64,000 nt of DNA from Nocardia macrotermitis (lineage in GTDB: Bacteria; Actinomycetota; Actinomycetes; Mycobacteriales; Mycobacteriaceae), in contig NZ_WEGK01000011.1 of assembly GCF_009604405.1 (NCBI RefSeq), positions 241,958 through 305,957 of the forward strand, in the 5' to 3' direction. This document shows, piece by piece, positions 49,630-62,870 of this stretch (the stretch's first letter is position 1; each line of letters opens with the position of its first letter). A program made the translations under genes and the position numbers. The notes under the pieces are model-generated. The model was not told where the DNA came from, ran no database searches, and saw only the letters and a list, made by a program, of their open reading frames with translations.

Positions 49630-50592
49630 GTGAGGCATCTGCTGTCGGTGACCGATCTGGATCGCGGCGCGGCGACCGAACTCCTGGACGACGCCCAGCG
49701 TTTCGAGCAGGCGCTGCTCGGCCGCGAGGTCCGCAAGCTGCCGACCCTGCGCGGTCGCACCGTGATGACGGTCTTCTTCGAGAACTCCACTCGCACCCGG
49801 GTCTCGTTCGAGGTGGCGGGCAAGTGGATGAGCGCGGATGTGATCAACGTCAGCGCGTCGAGTTCCTCTGTCTCCAAGGGGGAATCGCTGCGCGACACCG
49901 CGCTGACCCTGCACGCCGCGGGCGCGGACGCGCTGATCGTGCGGCATCCCGCCTCGGGCGCGGCCCATCAGATCGCCCGCTGGTTCGGCGAGATGGACAG
50001 CGGCGCAGGCGGATTCGCCGGTCCGGGTCCGGCGGTGATCAACGCCGGGGACGGTATGCACGAACACCCGACCCAGGCACTGCTGGACGCGCTGACCCTG
50101 CGCCAGCGCCTCGGCTCGCTCGACGGTAAGCGGGTGGTGATCGTCGGCGACATCCTGCACAGCCGGGTCGCCCGCTCGAACGCCTTCCTGCTGAGCATCC
50201 TCGGCGCGGAGGTGGTGCTGGTCGCACCGCGCACGCTGCTGCCGGTCGGGGTGGAGCAGTGGCCGGTGCGCATCTCCGATTCGCTCGACGCCGAACTGCC
50301 CGGCGCGGACGCGGTGATGATGCTGCGGGTGCAGGCCGAACGGATGAACGGCGGTTTCTTCCCGTCCGCGCGCGAGTACTCGGTGCGGTACGGGCTGAAC
50401 GAGCGGCGCATGGCGCTGCTGGACGAGGACGCGGTGGTGCTGCATCCGGGGCCGATGCTGCGCGGTATGGAGATCGCGCCGCGGGTCGCGGATTCCCCGA
50501 AAGCCGCTGTGCTGCAACAGGTCACCAATGGCGTGCACATGCGCATGGCGGTGCTGTTCCGCCTGCTGGTCGGAGTGGGTGAGCCCGCGTGA
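49630..50592 (+). CDS. pyrB: Aspartate carbamoyltransferase catalytic subunit
   Basis: A 320-residue ATCase. Carbamoyl-phosphate loop FFENSTRTRVSFE (near 49-61), KGESLRDT, HPASGAAH and INAGDGMHEHPTQALLDAL (near 136-154), RVQAERMNGG. No pyrI is present, as usual for actinobacteria. GTG at 49630 (MRHLLSVTDLDRG) with GGAGG upstream; an in-frame start at 49600 adds ten non-conserved residues. Confidence 0.96.
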   Translation: MRHLLSVTDLDRGAATELLDDAQRFEQALLGREVRKLPTLRGRTVMTVFFENSTRTRVSFEVAGKWMSADVINVSASSSSVSKGESLRDTALTLHAAGADALIVRHPASGAAHQIARWFGEMDSGAGGFAGPGPAVINAGDGMHEHPTQALLDALTLRQRLGSLDGKRVVIVGDILHSRVARSNAFLLSILGAEVVLVAPRTLLPVGVEQWPVRISDSLDAELPGADAVMMLRVQAERMNGGFFPSAREYSVRYGLNERRMALLDEDAVVLHPGPMLRGMEIAPRVADSPKAAVLQQVTNGVHMRMAVLFRLLVGVGEPA

Positions 50593-50611
50593 GCGAAGAG
50601 ATGGGAGCCCG

Positions 50612-51928
50612 ATGAACGACGTCCTGATCCGGAATGTGCGCCTCTACGGCGCGGGCGACGCGGTCGACGTGCGCCTGGGCGAGGGCGAGATCCGCGAGAT
50701 CGGCCCGTCCCTGGACGCCGGTGACGCCGAGATCCTCGACGGCGCGGGCAAATACCTGCTGCCGGGTTTCGTGGACCTGCACACGCATCTGCGCGAACCG
50801 GGCCGCGAGGACACAGAGACCATCGAATCCGGTTCCGCCGCAGCGGCTCTGGGCGGTTACACGGCCGTGTTCGCGATGGCCAATACGACACCGGTCGCCG
50901 ATTCGGTCGTGGTCACCGACCATGTGTGGCGACGCGGGCGCGAGATCGGCCTGGTGGACGTCTACCCGGTCGGCGCGGTGACCGTCGGCCTGGCCGGTAA
51001 GCAACTCGCCGAGATGGGCACCATGGCCGCCGGTGAGGCGCGGGTGCGGATGTTCTCCGACGACGGGCACTGCGTGTACGACCCGCTGATCATGCGTCGC
51101 GCACTGGAGTACGCGAACTCGCTGGGCGTGCTGATCGCCCAGCACGCCGAGGAGCCCCGGCTCACCCAGGGCGCGGTCGCGCACGAGGGCCCCAATGCCG
51201 CCCGGCTCGGGCTGGCCGGTTGGCCGCGCGCGGCCGAGGAGTCGATCGTGGCCCGCGACGCGCTGCTGGCCCGCGACGCCGGCGCCCGCGTGCACATCTG
51301 CCACGCCTCCACCGCCGGAACCGTCGAGCTGGTGAAATGGGCCAAGGGACAGGGGATTTCGATCACCGCCGAGGTCACCCCGCATCACCTGCTGCTGGAC
51401 GATTCGCGGCTGGAGACCTACGACGCGGTCAACAAGGTGAATCCGCCGCTGCGTGAGGCCTCCGACGCCGAGGCGCTGCGCACCGCCCTCGCCGAGGGCG
51501 TGATCGACTGTGTGGCAACCGATCACGCGCCGCACGCCGAACAGGACAAGTGCTGCGAATTCGCCGCCGCCCGGCCCGGCATGCTGGGGCTCGAGACCGC
51601 GCTGTCGGTCATCGTGCAGACGATGGTCGCGCCCGGCCTGCTGGACTGGCGCGGTGTGGCCCGGGTGATGAGCGAGAACCCGGCGCGGATCGCGGGCCTG
51701 GACGATCAGGGCCGCCCGATCGCGGTCGGCGAACCGGCGAATCTGGTGCTGATCGACCCGGATTCGACCTGGACGGTGCACGGGCGCGAGCTCGCCAGCA
51801 TCTCCGAGAACACGCCCTTCGAGTCGATGACCCTGCCCGCGCGGGTGAGTGCCACCATCCTGCGCGGCCGGATCACCGCTCGGGACGGCAAACCCGAACC
51901 GCGCGACGAGATCACGGGAGCGTTCTGA
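50612..51928 (+). CDS. pyrC: Dihydroorotase (type I, class I)
   Basis: A 438-residue dihydroorotase. Zinc ligands in GFVDLHTHLREPGREDTE (HxH), the bridging Asp/Lys region MFSDDGHCV, His in LIAQHAEEP and ICHAST, and Asp in CVATDHAPHAEQDK, with substrate loop. ATG at 50612, GGGAG upstream. It overlaps the next gene by one base (TGATG). Confidence 0.96.
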   Translation: MNDVLIRNVRLYGAGDAVDVRLGEGEIREIGPSLDAGDAEILDGAGKYLLPGFVDLHTHLREPGREDTETIESGSAAAALGGYTAVFAMANTTPVADSVVVTDHVWRRGREIGLVDVYPVGAVTVGLAGKQLAEMGTMAAGEARVRMFSDDGHCVYDPLIMRRALEYANSLGVLIAQHAEEPRLTQGAVAHEGPNAARLGLAGWPRAAEESIVARDALLARDAGARVHICHASTAGTVELVKWAKGQGISITAEVTPHHLLLDDSRLETYDAVNKVNPPLREASDAEALRTALAEGVIDCVATDHAPHAEQDKCCEFAAARPGMLGLETALSVIVQTMVAPGLLDWRGVARVMSENPARIAGLDDQGRPIAVGEPANLVLIDPDSTWTVHGRELASISENTPFESMTLPARVSATILRGRITARDGKPEPRDEITGAF

Positions 51929-52433
51929 TGGAACGGACATTGCAGGTCGTCCTGCTGCTCATCCTGTTCTGCCTGTGCCTGTGGCTGATGTACCGGGCGT
52001 GGCAGAAGAAGGCGCGGCGGCAGGCCGAGGCGGTCGGAGAACTGCCGCCGGTGCCCGCCGAACTGGGCGCGCAACTGCTGGAGCCGACGACGGGCCTGTA
52101 CACCGGCACGACGCTCGCGCCCAGCTGGCAGAACCGGATCGCGGTGGGGGACTTGGGCTTTCGAGCCCAGGCCGAGCTGACCCGATTCGAACACGGGATC
52201 CTGCTCGAACGCGACGGGGCCGAGGTGCTGTGGATTCCGCAGGAGTCCATCACCGCGGTGCGCACCGAACGCGGGCACGCGGGCAAGGTGATGACACAAG
52301 ATGGTGTGCTGGTAATTCGCTGGAAGCTGCCGACGGGTACCGAGGTGGACACCGGTTTCCGCGGCGACGACAAGACGGTGTATCCGGCGTGGGTCGCCGG
52401 TGCGACCGGCACGAAGACGGGAGAAGAGACGAC

Positions 52434-52437
<4 letters not shown>
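51928..52437 (+). CDS. Single-pass membrane protein in the pyr operon (Rv1382-like)
   Basis: A 169-residue protein. One membrane helix at residues 5-22 (LQVVLLLILFCLCLWLMY), a basic stop-transfer (KKARRQ), then a cytoplasmic beta-rich domain with RFEHGILLERDGAEVLWIPQESITAVRTERGHAGKVMTQDGVLVIRWKL, which looks like a PH-type or YdbT-like domain. Its place between pyrC and carA is the same as Rv1382 in M. tuberculosis. Coupled to both neighbours by overlaps (1 and 4 bp), so it is translated with the pyrimidine enzymes; role unknown. Confidence 0.88.
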
Positions 52438-56902
<4,465 letters not shown>

Positions 56903-56981
56903 TCCACAGGTGGTATCGGGCGTGCTCTCCTGACGCCCGGGATCACCGCTACCGAGCACAGCTGAGAGAGGAACGAAGACG

Positions 56982-57302
56982 GTGGGAGCCATGGGTTTTG
57001 GTGCGGGACCCCGGCCGGGGACGCCGCGTCGGCGGCGGACCGGTCTCGGCGAGGTACGGGTGCCGGGCGGTGATATCCGGGTGATGCGCAACGTCGGCGG
57101 GTACAGCACCGTCGGCTTCCGCACCAATCCGCCGATCGATCGGTCCCGCGCGGCCGAACCCGCGGAGCAGTCGGACTTCGAGCGCGAGCTCGAGGCCATC
57201 GACCGCGAGCTGGCCGCCGCGGAACGCGATCTGGCCGCCAAGGGGGCGCTGGCGCCGACACGTGAGCCCGCCGCGGCCGGTTCGGCGGCGGAGCCGCGGT
57301 GA
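56982..57302 (+). CDS. Small hypothetical protein between carB and pyrF
   Basis: A 106-residue protein beginning MGAMGFGAGPRPGTPRRRRTGLGEV, Arg/Gly-rich at the N-terminus, then VRVPGGDIRVMRNVGGYSTVGFRTNPPIDRSR, and an acidic coiled-coil-like stretch DFERELEAIDRELAAAERDLAAKG. It ends Ala/Pro-rich. No family is recognised. AGAGAGGAAC precedes the GTG at 56982 (an ATG lies three codons on). Its stop overlaps the pyrF GTG by 4 bp, so it is part of the operon and translationally coupled to pyrF. It is absent in the M. tuberculosis operon, where carB and pyrF adjoin. Confidence 0.7.
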   Translation: MGAMGFGAGPRPGTPRRRRTGLGEVRVPGGDIRVMRNVGGYSTVGFRTNPPIDRSRAAEPAEQSDFERELEAIDRELAAAERDLAAKGALAPTREPAAAGSAAEPR

Positions 57303-58123
57303 AGCCGTTCGGTGTCCGGCTGCGCGATGCGATGGGCCGGCACGGTCCGGTGTGTGTCGGCATCGACCCGCATCCGCAACTGCTGCGGGCATGGGAGCTG
57401 ACCGAGGACGTCGAGGGACTCAAGCGGTTCGCCGACGCCTGCGTGGACGCCTTCGCCGGTCGGGTCGCGCTGGTCAAGCCGCAGGTGGCGTTCTTCGAGT
57501 GCTACGGCTCGGGCGGCGTCGTCGTGCTGGAGGACACCATCGCGGCGCTGCGCGAGGCGGACACGCTGGTGGTCGCCGACGCCAAACGCGGCGATATCGG
57601 TTCCACCATGGCCGCCTACGCGCAGGCCTGGCTGACCGACGGGCCGCTGGGCAGTGACGCGCTGACCGTCTCCCCGTATCTGGGATTCGGTTCGCTCGCA
57701 CCGGCATTGGAACTGGCCGCGGCGAACAACCGCGGCCTGTTCGTGCTCGCGGCCACCTCCAATCCCGAAGGCGCGCAGGTGCAACTGGCGCGGGCCGCCG
57801 AGGGGCGCAGTGTCGCGCAGACCATGGTCGACGAGGCCGCGTCCCGTAACGCGGGCGCGGAATTCGGCTCGGTCGGTGTCGTGGTCGGGGCCACCCTGAC
57901 CCAGGCCCCGGATCTGAGCAACCTCAACGGCCCGATCCTGATGCCCGGCGTCGGGGCGCAGGGTGGGGGAGCGGATTCGATCCGTGCCCTGGTGCCCGCG
58001 CAGAGCTTGGGGGCCGTGGTGCCCAACGTCTCGCGGGAGGTGCTCGGCGAGGGGCCTTCGGTCGCGGCCCTGCGGACCCGGGTGACCCAGCTCGCCGACG
58101 AATTCGCTTTTTTGCAGAGCTGA
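57299..58123 (+). CDS. pyrF: Orotidine 5'-phosphate decarboxylase (mycobacterial type)
   Basis: A 274-residue OMP decarboxylase of the larger type 2 family. The catalytic motif DAKRGDIGSTMAAYAQAWL (near 97-115) contains the DxKxxDI array; VCVGIDPHPQLL and VKPQVAFFECYGS are family motifs; GVGAQGGGADSI binds the phosphate. GTG at 57299. It is the last enzyme of the UMP pathway and the last gene of the operon. Confidence 0.95.
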   Translation: MKPFGVRLRDAMGRHGPVCVGIDPHPQLLRAWELTEDVEGLKRFADACVDAFAGRVALVKPQVAFFECYGSGGVVVLEDTIAALREADTLVVADAKRGDIGSTMAAYAQAWLTDGPLGSDALTVSPYLGFGSLAPALELAAANNRGLFVLAATSNPEGAQVQLARAAEGRSVAQTMVDEAASRNAGAEFGSVGVVVGATLTQAPDLSNLNGPILMPGVGAQGGGADSIRALVPAQSLGAVVPNVSREVLGEGPSVAALRTRVTQLADEFAFLQS

Positions 58124-58216
58124 TTCGCTTCTCGGGGAGAGCCGGTTCGCCTTCCGGCGAGAGTCCGACCCGCTTTCTGCCGAGGGCTGATCTGCTTTTC
58201 GCTGAGAGCGGATTCA
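58120..58216. repeat. Degenerate ~23-bp repeats after pyrF
   Basis: Four diverged units of 22-24 bp, of the form G(C/T)(C/T)GATTCGCTT.TC.G.GAGA, starting at the pyrF stop codon and running up to the terminator. Identity between units is moderate. Likely decayed tandem duplications. Confidence 0.45.
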
Positions 58217-58251
58217 CGTGCGGCGGCGAGGCAGTCGCCACAACCGGATGG

Positions 58252-58291
58252 AACGGACCGGTCGCCCAACAGACAGGGCGACCGGTCCGTT
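58252..58291 (+). terminator. Terminator of the pyrimidine operon
   Basis: AACGGACCGGTCGCCC (58252-58267) and GGGCGACCGGTCCGTT (58276-58291) form a perfect 16-bp stem with an 8-nt loop, followed by TCCTG. Confidence 0.9.
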
Positions 58292-58832
58292 TCCTGTTGC
58301 GGGCCCGCTGTGCCCCCGGATACGGGCATTGGACGAGGAATCGCCGCGATGGGCTTTACGCCGTCAGGATCGCGTTCGGGCGGCGCTGCGGGGGCGTTCT
58401 GCGGCAATCCGGTCCGCGTGCCGCGGGCTCGGACCCGATGTGCCGGGCGTGTGCTCACTCGATACCCCATGCGTCGGCTGTTGATGCGACACGCTGGGCG
58501 AAAATATGCGACACGCGGAGAAATTCCAGAAAATTCCTGGTCGGGCGATAACGGCACGGTTACGAGTTGTCCGGTCCGTTCGCCCGGTACCGCGGGTACC
58601 CGATATTTAGTGAAGAACGTGCTGGTCAGAGGGCTGTTGGTGATTTGCCCGCAGGTCGTCGCGACCTCGCCCGGGATCCTCGCCGGACCCCGCTCGAACG
58701 GCCCGTCGACTGCCCGAATCACGCGCTGACCTGGGGGGTGGGTTCGCAATCGGCAGGCCGCGTGGGTACGGTCGCTGAGACCGCCGGGTTACCGGGGGTA
58801 GATCATGCAATGAACGATGAGACGGAGGAACC
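58292..58832. other. 540-bp gap upstream of mihF
   Basis: Between the pyr terminator and the nucleoid protein gene. An open plus-strand frame at 58310-58729 lacks RBS, composition and motifs of a gene. A palindrome GGTACC-GCG-GGTACC lies near 58585-58600. The long leader may carry mihF promoters, but I cannot place one with confidence. In M. tuberculosis this position holds a PE/PPE pair, which is absent here. Confidence 0.45.
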
Positions 58833-59153
58833 GTGGCCCTTCCCCAGCTGACTGACGAGCAGCGCGCCGCTGCTTTGGAGAAGGCGGCTGCCGCTCGCCG
58901 CGCTCGGGCAGAGCTCAAGGAGCGCCTGAAGCGTGGCGGCACCGACCTGAAGACGGTCTTGAAGGATGCCGAGACCGACGAGGTCCTGGGCAAGATGAAG
59001 GTGTCCGCACTGCTCGAGGCCCTGCCGAAGGTTGGCAAGGTCAAGGCGGCGGAGATCATGACCGAACTGGAGATCGCCCCGACCCGCCGTCTGCGCGGCC
59101 TGGGCGACCGTCAGCGCAAGGCGCTGCTGGCGAAGTTCGACTTCGAAGCCTGA
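58833..59153 (+). CDS. mihF: Actinobacterial integration host factor (nucleoid-associated)
   Basis: A 106-residue protein of the mIHF/sIHF family. The helix-two-turns-helix DNA-binding part is VSALLEALPKVGKVKAAEIMTELEIAPTRRLRGLG (near 55-90); the N-terminus is one long basic helix (EQRAAALEKAAAARRARAELKERLKRG). It bends DNA and is essential in mycobacteria. The length equals Streptomyces sIHF, without the N-terminal extension annotated in M. tuberculosis. GTG at 58833 with GAGGA upstream; 8 bp before gmk. Confidence 0.94.
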   Translation: MALPQLTDEQRAAALEKAAAARRARAELKERLKRGGTDLKTVLKDAETDEVLGKMKVSALLEALPKVGKVKAAEIMTELEIAPTRRLRGLGDRQRKALLAKFDFEA

Positions 59154-59160
59154 TCCGAGG

Positions 59161-59742
59161 GTGGTCGAGCACACGAAGATGGGTCGACTGGTAGTACTGG
59201 TCGGCCCCTCGGCCGTCGGGAAGTCCACCGTGGTCCGCTGCGTCCGCGAGCGGCTACCGGAATTGGTATTCAGTGTGTCGGCCACCACCCGGGCCCCGCG
59301 GCCCGGGGAGGTCGACGGCCGGGATTACCGGTTCGTGACCAGGGCCGAATTCGACACCATGATCGACAAGGGGGAGATGCTGGAGTGGGCCGACATCCAC
59401 GGCGGCCTGCAGCGGTCCGGAACGCCGGCCGCACCGGTCCGGGCGGCACTGGCCGCCGGTAAACCGGTTCTCGTGGAAGTGGATCTCGCGGGGGCGCGCT
59501 CGGTGCGTGCCGCGATGCCACAGGCGCTGCTGGTATTCCTGGCACCGCCGAGCTGGGAGGAGTTGGTCTCCCGGCTGACCTCCCGCGGCACCGAATCGCC
59601 GGAGGTGATCGAACGTCGATTGCTGACCGCGAAGACCGAGCTGGCCGCGTGTGACGAGTTCGACACAGTGATCGTGAACGACGAGGTGACTGCCGCCTGT
59701 GAGCAGTTGGTATCGTTGTTCGTTAGCACAAATTCGCTTTAG
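59161..59742 (+). CDS. gmk: Guanylate kinase
   Basis: A 193-residue enzyme that phosphorylates GMP to GDP. P-loop VLVGPSAVGKSTVV (near 13-26); GMP-binding SATTRAPRPGEVDGRDYRFV and FDTMIDKGEMLEWADIHGG; lid RLTSRGTES. GTG at 59161 follows mihF by 8 bp; an ATG at 59179 (MGRLVVLVGPS) is an alternative start giving the canonical length. Confidence 0.95.
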   Translation: MVEHTKMGRLVVLVGPSAVGKSTVVRCVRERLPELVFSVSATTRAPRPGEVDGRDYRFVTRAEFDTMIDKGEMLEWADIHGGLQRSGTPAAPVRAALAAGKPVLVEVDLAGARSVRAAMPQALLVFLAPPSWEELVSRLTSRGTESPEVIERRLLTAKTELAACDEFDTVIVNDEVTAACEQLVSLFVSTNSL

Positions 59743-59774
59743 ACCACTACCACAGACCCGCAGGAGCCTCACCA

Positions 59775-60050
59775 GTGAGCGACACCAAGACCGTGCCCGC
59801 GTACGACACCCCGGTCGGCCTGACCAACCCGCCGATCGACGAGCTGCTCGAGCGCACGTCGTCCAAGTATGCGCTGGTCATCTACGCGGCCAAGCGGGCG
59901 CGCCAGATCAACGACTACTACAACCAGCTCGGCGACGGCATCCTCGAGTACGTCGGCCCGCTGGTCGAGCCGGGCCTGCAGGAGAAGCCGCTGTCGGTGG
60001 CCATGCGGGAGATCCACTCCGACCTGCTCGAACACACCGAAGGCGAGTGA
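59775..60050 (+). CDS. rpoZ: RNA polymerase omega subunit
   Basis: A 91-residue omega protein that assists RNA polymerase assembly. NPPIDELLERTSSKYALVIYAAKRARQINDYYNQL (near 18-52) is the conserved core. The GTG start at 59775 has GCAGGAG upstream. It is 32 bp after gmk in the mihF-gmk-rpoZ-coaBC cluster. Confidence 0.97.
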   Translation: MSDTKTVPAYDTPVGLTNPPIDELLERTSSKYALVIYAAKRARQINDYYNQLGDGILEYVGPLVEPGLQEKPLSVAMREIHSDLLEHTEGE

Positions 60051-60099
60051 CGAGCGCCGCCGAGGCACCGTGACCCGACGCACCGAAGAGGCATGACAG

Positions 60100-61317
60100 A
60101 TGCGGATCGTTGTCGGCGTAGGCGGCGGGATCGCCGCCTACAAAGCCTGCTCGCTCGTTCGTAAGTTCACCGAGACCGGACATCACGTCCGGGTGATACC
60201 GACCGAGTCGGCGTTGCAGTTCGTCGGTAAGGCCACTTTCGAGGCCCTCTCGGGCAACCCGGTGCACACCGGCGTCTTCGCCGATGTGCCCGAGGTTCCG
60301 CACGTGCGGCTCGGCCAGGAGGCCGACCTGGTCGTCATCGCCCCCGCGACGGCCGATCTGATGGCGCGCGCCGCGATGGGCCGCGCCGACGATCTGCTCA
60401 CCGCGACGCTGCTCACCGCGCGATGTCCGGTCGTCTTCGCCCCGGCCATGCACACCGAGATGTGGGAGCATCCGGCCACCCGGGCGAACGTGCGCACGCT
60501 GCGCGAACACGGCGCGGTCGTCATCGAGCCGGCCTCGGGGCGGCTCACCGGCGCCGACACCGGCGCCGGGCGGCTGCCCGAGGCCGAGGAGATCTTCGCG
60601 CTGGCCTCGCTGCTGCTCGAACGCGACGACGCGATTCCGCGCGATCTGGAAGGGCGTCGCGTCGTGGTGTCCGCGGGCGGCACCCGCGAACCGCTGGACC
60701 CGGTGCGTTTCCTGGGGAACCGCAGCTCGGGCAAACAGGGTTTCGCGTTGGCGCGCTTGGCCGCTCAGCGCGGCGCCCGGGTGACGCTGATCGCCGGAAA
60801 CACCATCGGCCTGGACGCCCCGGCCTCGGTCGAGCTGGTGCACGTCACCACCGCCGAGCAGTTGCGCGTCGCGGTCGACAAGCACGCGACCGGCGCCGAC
60901 GCGGTCATCATGGCCGCCGCGGTGGCCGATTTCCGTCCGGTCAACGTCGCGGCCGCGAAAATCAAAAAGGGTGCCGGGGAACCCAATTCGATCGAGCTGA
61001 CGAAAACCGAAGACATTCTGGCGGGTCTGGTGCAGGCTCGCCGTGACGGCCGTCTGACCGGGACCGCGATCGTCGGATTCGCCGCCGAGACCGGCGACGA
61101 ACACGGCGACGTTCTCACCTACGCGCGCGCGAAACTCAAGCGCAAAGGGTGTGATCTGCTGGTGGTGAACGCGGTCGGCGAGGGCAAGGCCTTCGAGGTC
61201 GACCACAACGACGGCTGGCTGCTGGGTGCCGACGGCACCGAGCAGGCCCTCGATCACGGATCGAAGGCACTGCTGGCCAGCCGGGTGCTGGATGCGCTCG
61301 GTCCGCTACTGCGCTGA
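60100..61317 (+). CDS. coaBC: Bifunctional phosphopantothenoylcysteine decarboxylase/synthetase
   Basis: A 405-residue CoaBC for coenzyme A synthesis. CoaC half (1-180): GVGGGIAAYKACSLVRKF, IAPATADLMARAAMGRADDLLTATLL, APAMHTEMWEHPAT, GADTGAGRLPEAEEI. CoaB half: VVVSAGGTREPLDPVRFLGNRSSGKQGFALA, MAAAVADFRPVNVAAAKIKK and GFAAETGDE. Complete. ATG at 60100. Confidence 0.95.
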   Translation: MRIVVGVGGGIAAYKACSLVRKFTETGHHVRVIPTESALQFVGKATFEALSGNPVHTGVFADVPEVPHVRLGQEADLVVIAPATADLMARAAMGRADDLLTATLLTARCPVVFAPAMHTEMWEHPATRANVRTLREHGAVVIEPASGRLTGADTGAGRLPEAEEIFALASLLLERDDAIPRDLEGRRVVVSAGGTREPLDPVRFLGNRSSGKQGFALARLAAQRGARVTLIAGNTIGLDAPASVELVHVTTAEQLRVAVDKHATGADAVIMAAAVADFRPVNVAAAKIKKGAGEPNSIELTKTEDILAGLVQARRDGRLTGTAIVGFAAETGDEHGDVLTYARAKLKRKGCDLLVVNAVGEGKAFEVDHNDGWLLGADGTEQALDHGSKALLASRVLDALGPLLR

Positions 61318-61481
61318 GTAGTCGGCGGATTCGGCCTATCCTGCAAGAAGACGCTCGATGCGTGACGGCATCGGGTGCACGGTTTCACCGATCGCCAAAA
61401 CGGGGCCCTGTGGAGGCGTTGTGGCTGGTGCGCGCGTTCTGACGGGCGTGCGCGAGACCCCACTGCGTCGGTGTTTTGGAA

Positions 61482-61487
61482 TAGTGT
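61482..61487 (+). promoter_or_regulatory. Candidate -10 element of metK
   Basis: TAGTGT (TANNNT) 33 bp before the GTG start, with GAGGGAGAGGG as ribosome binding site between. No SAM riboswitch is visible in the 200-bp gap. Confidence 0.35.
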
Positions 61488-61519
61488 GACGAGAAACCCG
61501 TTGAGGGAGAGGGAGAACT

Positions 61520-62734
61520 GTGGGCACCAGTGGCAGCCGCCTATTCACCAGTGAGTCCGTGACCGAGGGCCATCCGGACAAGATCTGTGACGCTATCAGC
61601 GATTCCGTTCTCGACGCCCTGCTCGCGCAGGATCCGCACAGCCGGGTGGCGGTCGAGACCTTGGTTACCACGGGTCAGGTGCACGTCGCCGGTGAGGTGA
61701 CCACCGAGGCTTACGCGGACATCCCCACGATCGTGCGGGAGAAGGTCCTGGAGATCGGATACGACTCCTCGGCAAAGGGTTTCGACGGTGCGTCCTGCGG
61801 TGTGAACATCGCGATCGGTGCGCAGTCGCCCGATATCGCCCAGGGTGTCGACCATTCGCACGAGGCTCGCGTCGGTGGTTCCGACGACGAGATCGAGCGG
61901 CAGGGCGCCGGTGACCAGGGCCTGATGTTCGGGTACGCCACCAAGGAGACCCCCGAACTGATGCCGCTGCCGATCGCGTTGGCGCACCGCCTTTCCCGGC
62001 GGCTGACCGAGGTGCGCAAGTCGGGTGTGCTGCCGTATCTGCGCCCGGACGGCAAGACCCAGGTGACCATCGAATACGAGGGTGCGGTGCCGGTCCGGTT
62101 GGACACCGTGGTGCTGTCCACCCAGCATGCGGCCGATATCGATCTGGACAATCTGCTGGCTCCCGATATCCGCGAGAAGGTCGTCGAGGCGGTGCTGGGC
62201 GAGCTGGAGCTGCCCACCCCGCTGGACACCTCGGATTTCCGGCTGCTGGTGAACCCGACGGGCAAGTTCGTGCTCGGCGGGCCGATGGGTGATGCGGGTC
62301 TGACCGGCCGCAAGATCATCGTCGACACCTACGGCGGGATGGCGCGGCACGGTGGTGGCGCGTTCTCGGGTAAGGATCCGTCGAAGGTGGACCGGTCCGC
62401 GGCGTACGCGATGCGCTGGGTCGCCAAGAACGTGGTCGCGGCGGATCTGGCCGAGCGGGTCGAGGTGCAGGTCGCGTACGCGATCGGCAAGGCCGCGCCG
62501 GTGGGTCTGTTCGTCGAGACGTTCGGTACCGAGAAGGTCGATCCGACCGCGATCTCCGCGGCCATCGGCGAGGTCTTCGACCTGCGTCCCGGTGCGATCA
62601 TCCGCGATCTGGATCTGCTGCGACCCATCTACGCGCCGACCGCCGCGTACGGCCACTTCGGCCGCACCGACATCGATCTGCCGTGGGAGCGCACCGATCG
62701 CGCCGACAAGTTGCGCGCCGCGGCGGGTCTGTAA
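61520..62734 (+). CDS. metK: S-adenosylmethionine synthetase
   Basis: A 404-residue enzyme making SAM from methionine and ATP. FTSESVTEGHPDKICDAISD at the start (catalytic His, Mg2+), GAGDQGLMFGYA (near residue 130), and GGGAFSGKDPSKVDRSAAYAMRW (P-loop-like) are all conserved. The GTG at 61520 gives the conserved N-terminus. Confidence 0.97.
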   Translation: MGTSGSRLFTSESVTEGHPDKICDAISDSVLDALLAQDPHSRVAVETLVTTGQVHVAGEVTTEAYADIPTIVREKVLEIGYDSSAKGFDGASCGVNIAIGAQSPDIAQGVDHSHEARVGGSDDEIERQGAGDQGLMFGYATKETPELMPLPIALAHRLSRRLTEVRKSGVLPYLRPDGKTQVTIEYEGAVPVRLDTVVLSTQHAADIDLDNLLAPDIREKVVEAVLGELELPTPLDTSDFRLLVNPTGKFVLGGPMGDAGLTGRKIIVDTYGGMARHGGGAFSGKDPSKVDRSAAYAMRWVAKNVVAADLAERVEVQVAYAIGKAAPVGLFVETFGTEKVDPTAISAAIGEVFDLRPGAIIRDLDLLRPIYAPTAAYGHFGRTDIDLPWERTDRADKLRAAAGL

Positions 62735-62870
62735 GCCGTTGGAAGACTGCATCGGATGCGGTTCGGCACACCGTGAAATGTGGTGTGGCCGTTGGTTGTC
62801 CGTCGGAGGCCGCGTCGGACCGCGCGTGAGTTCGGTGCGCGCGGCCACCGGGCAGTAATTGGCCGAGGCC

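Noticed and set aside
58310..58729. Possible 139-aa gene between pyrF and mihF
   Set aside because: No ribosome binding site, no recognisable motif and irregular composition; more likely leader or non-coding sequence.
61318..61519. SAM riboswitch before metK
   Set aside because: No SAM-I, SAM-II or SAM-IV core can be drawn in the 200-bp gap; only a normal promoter and RBS are visible.
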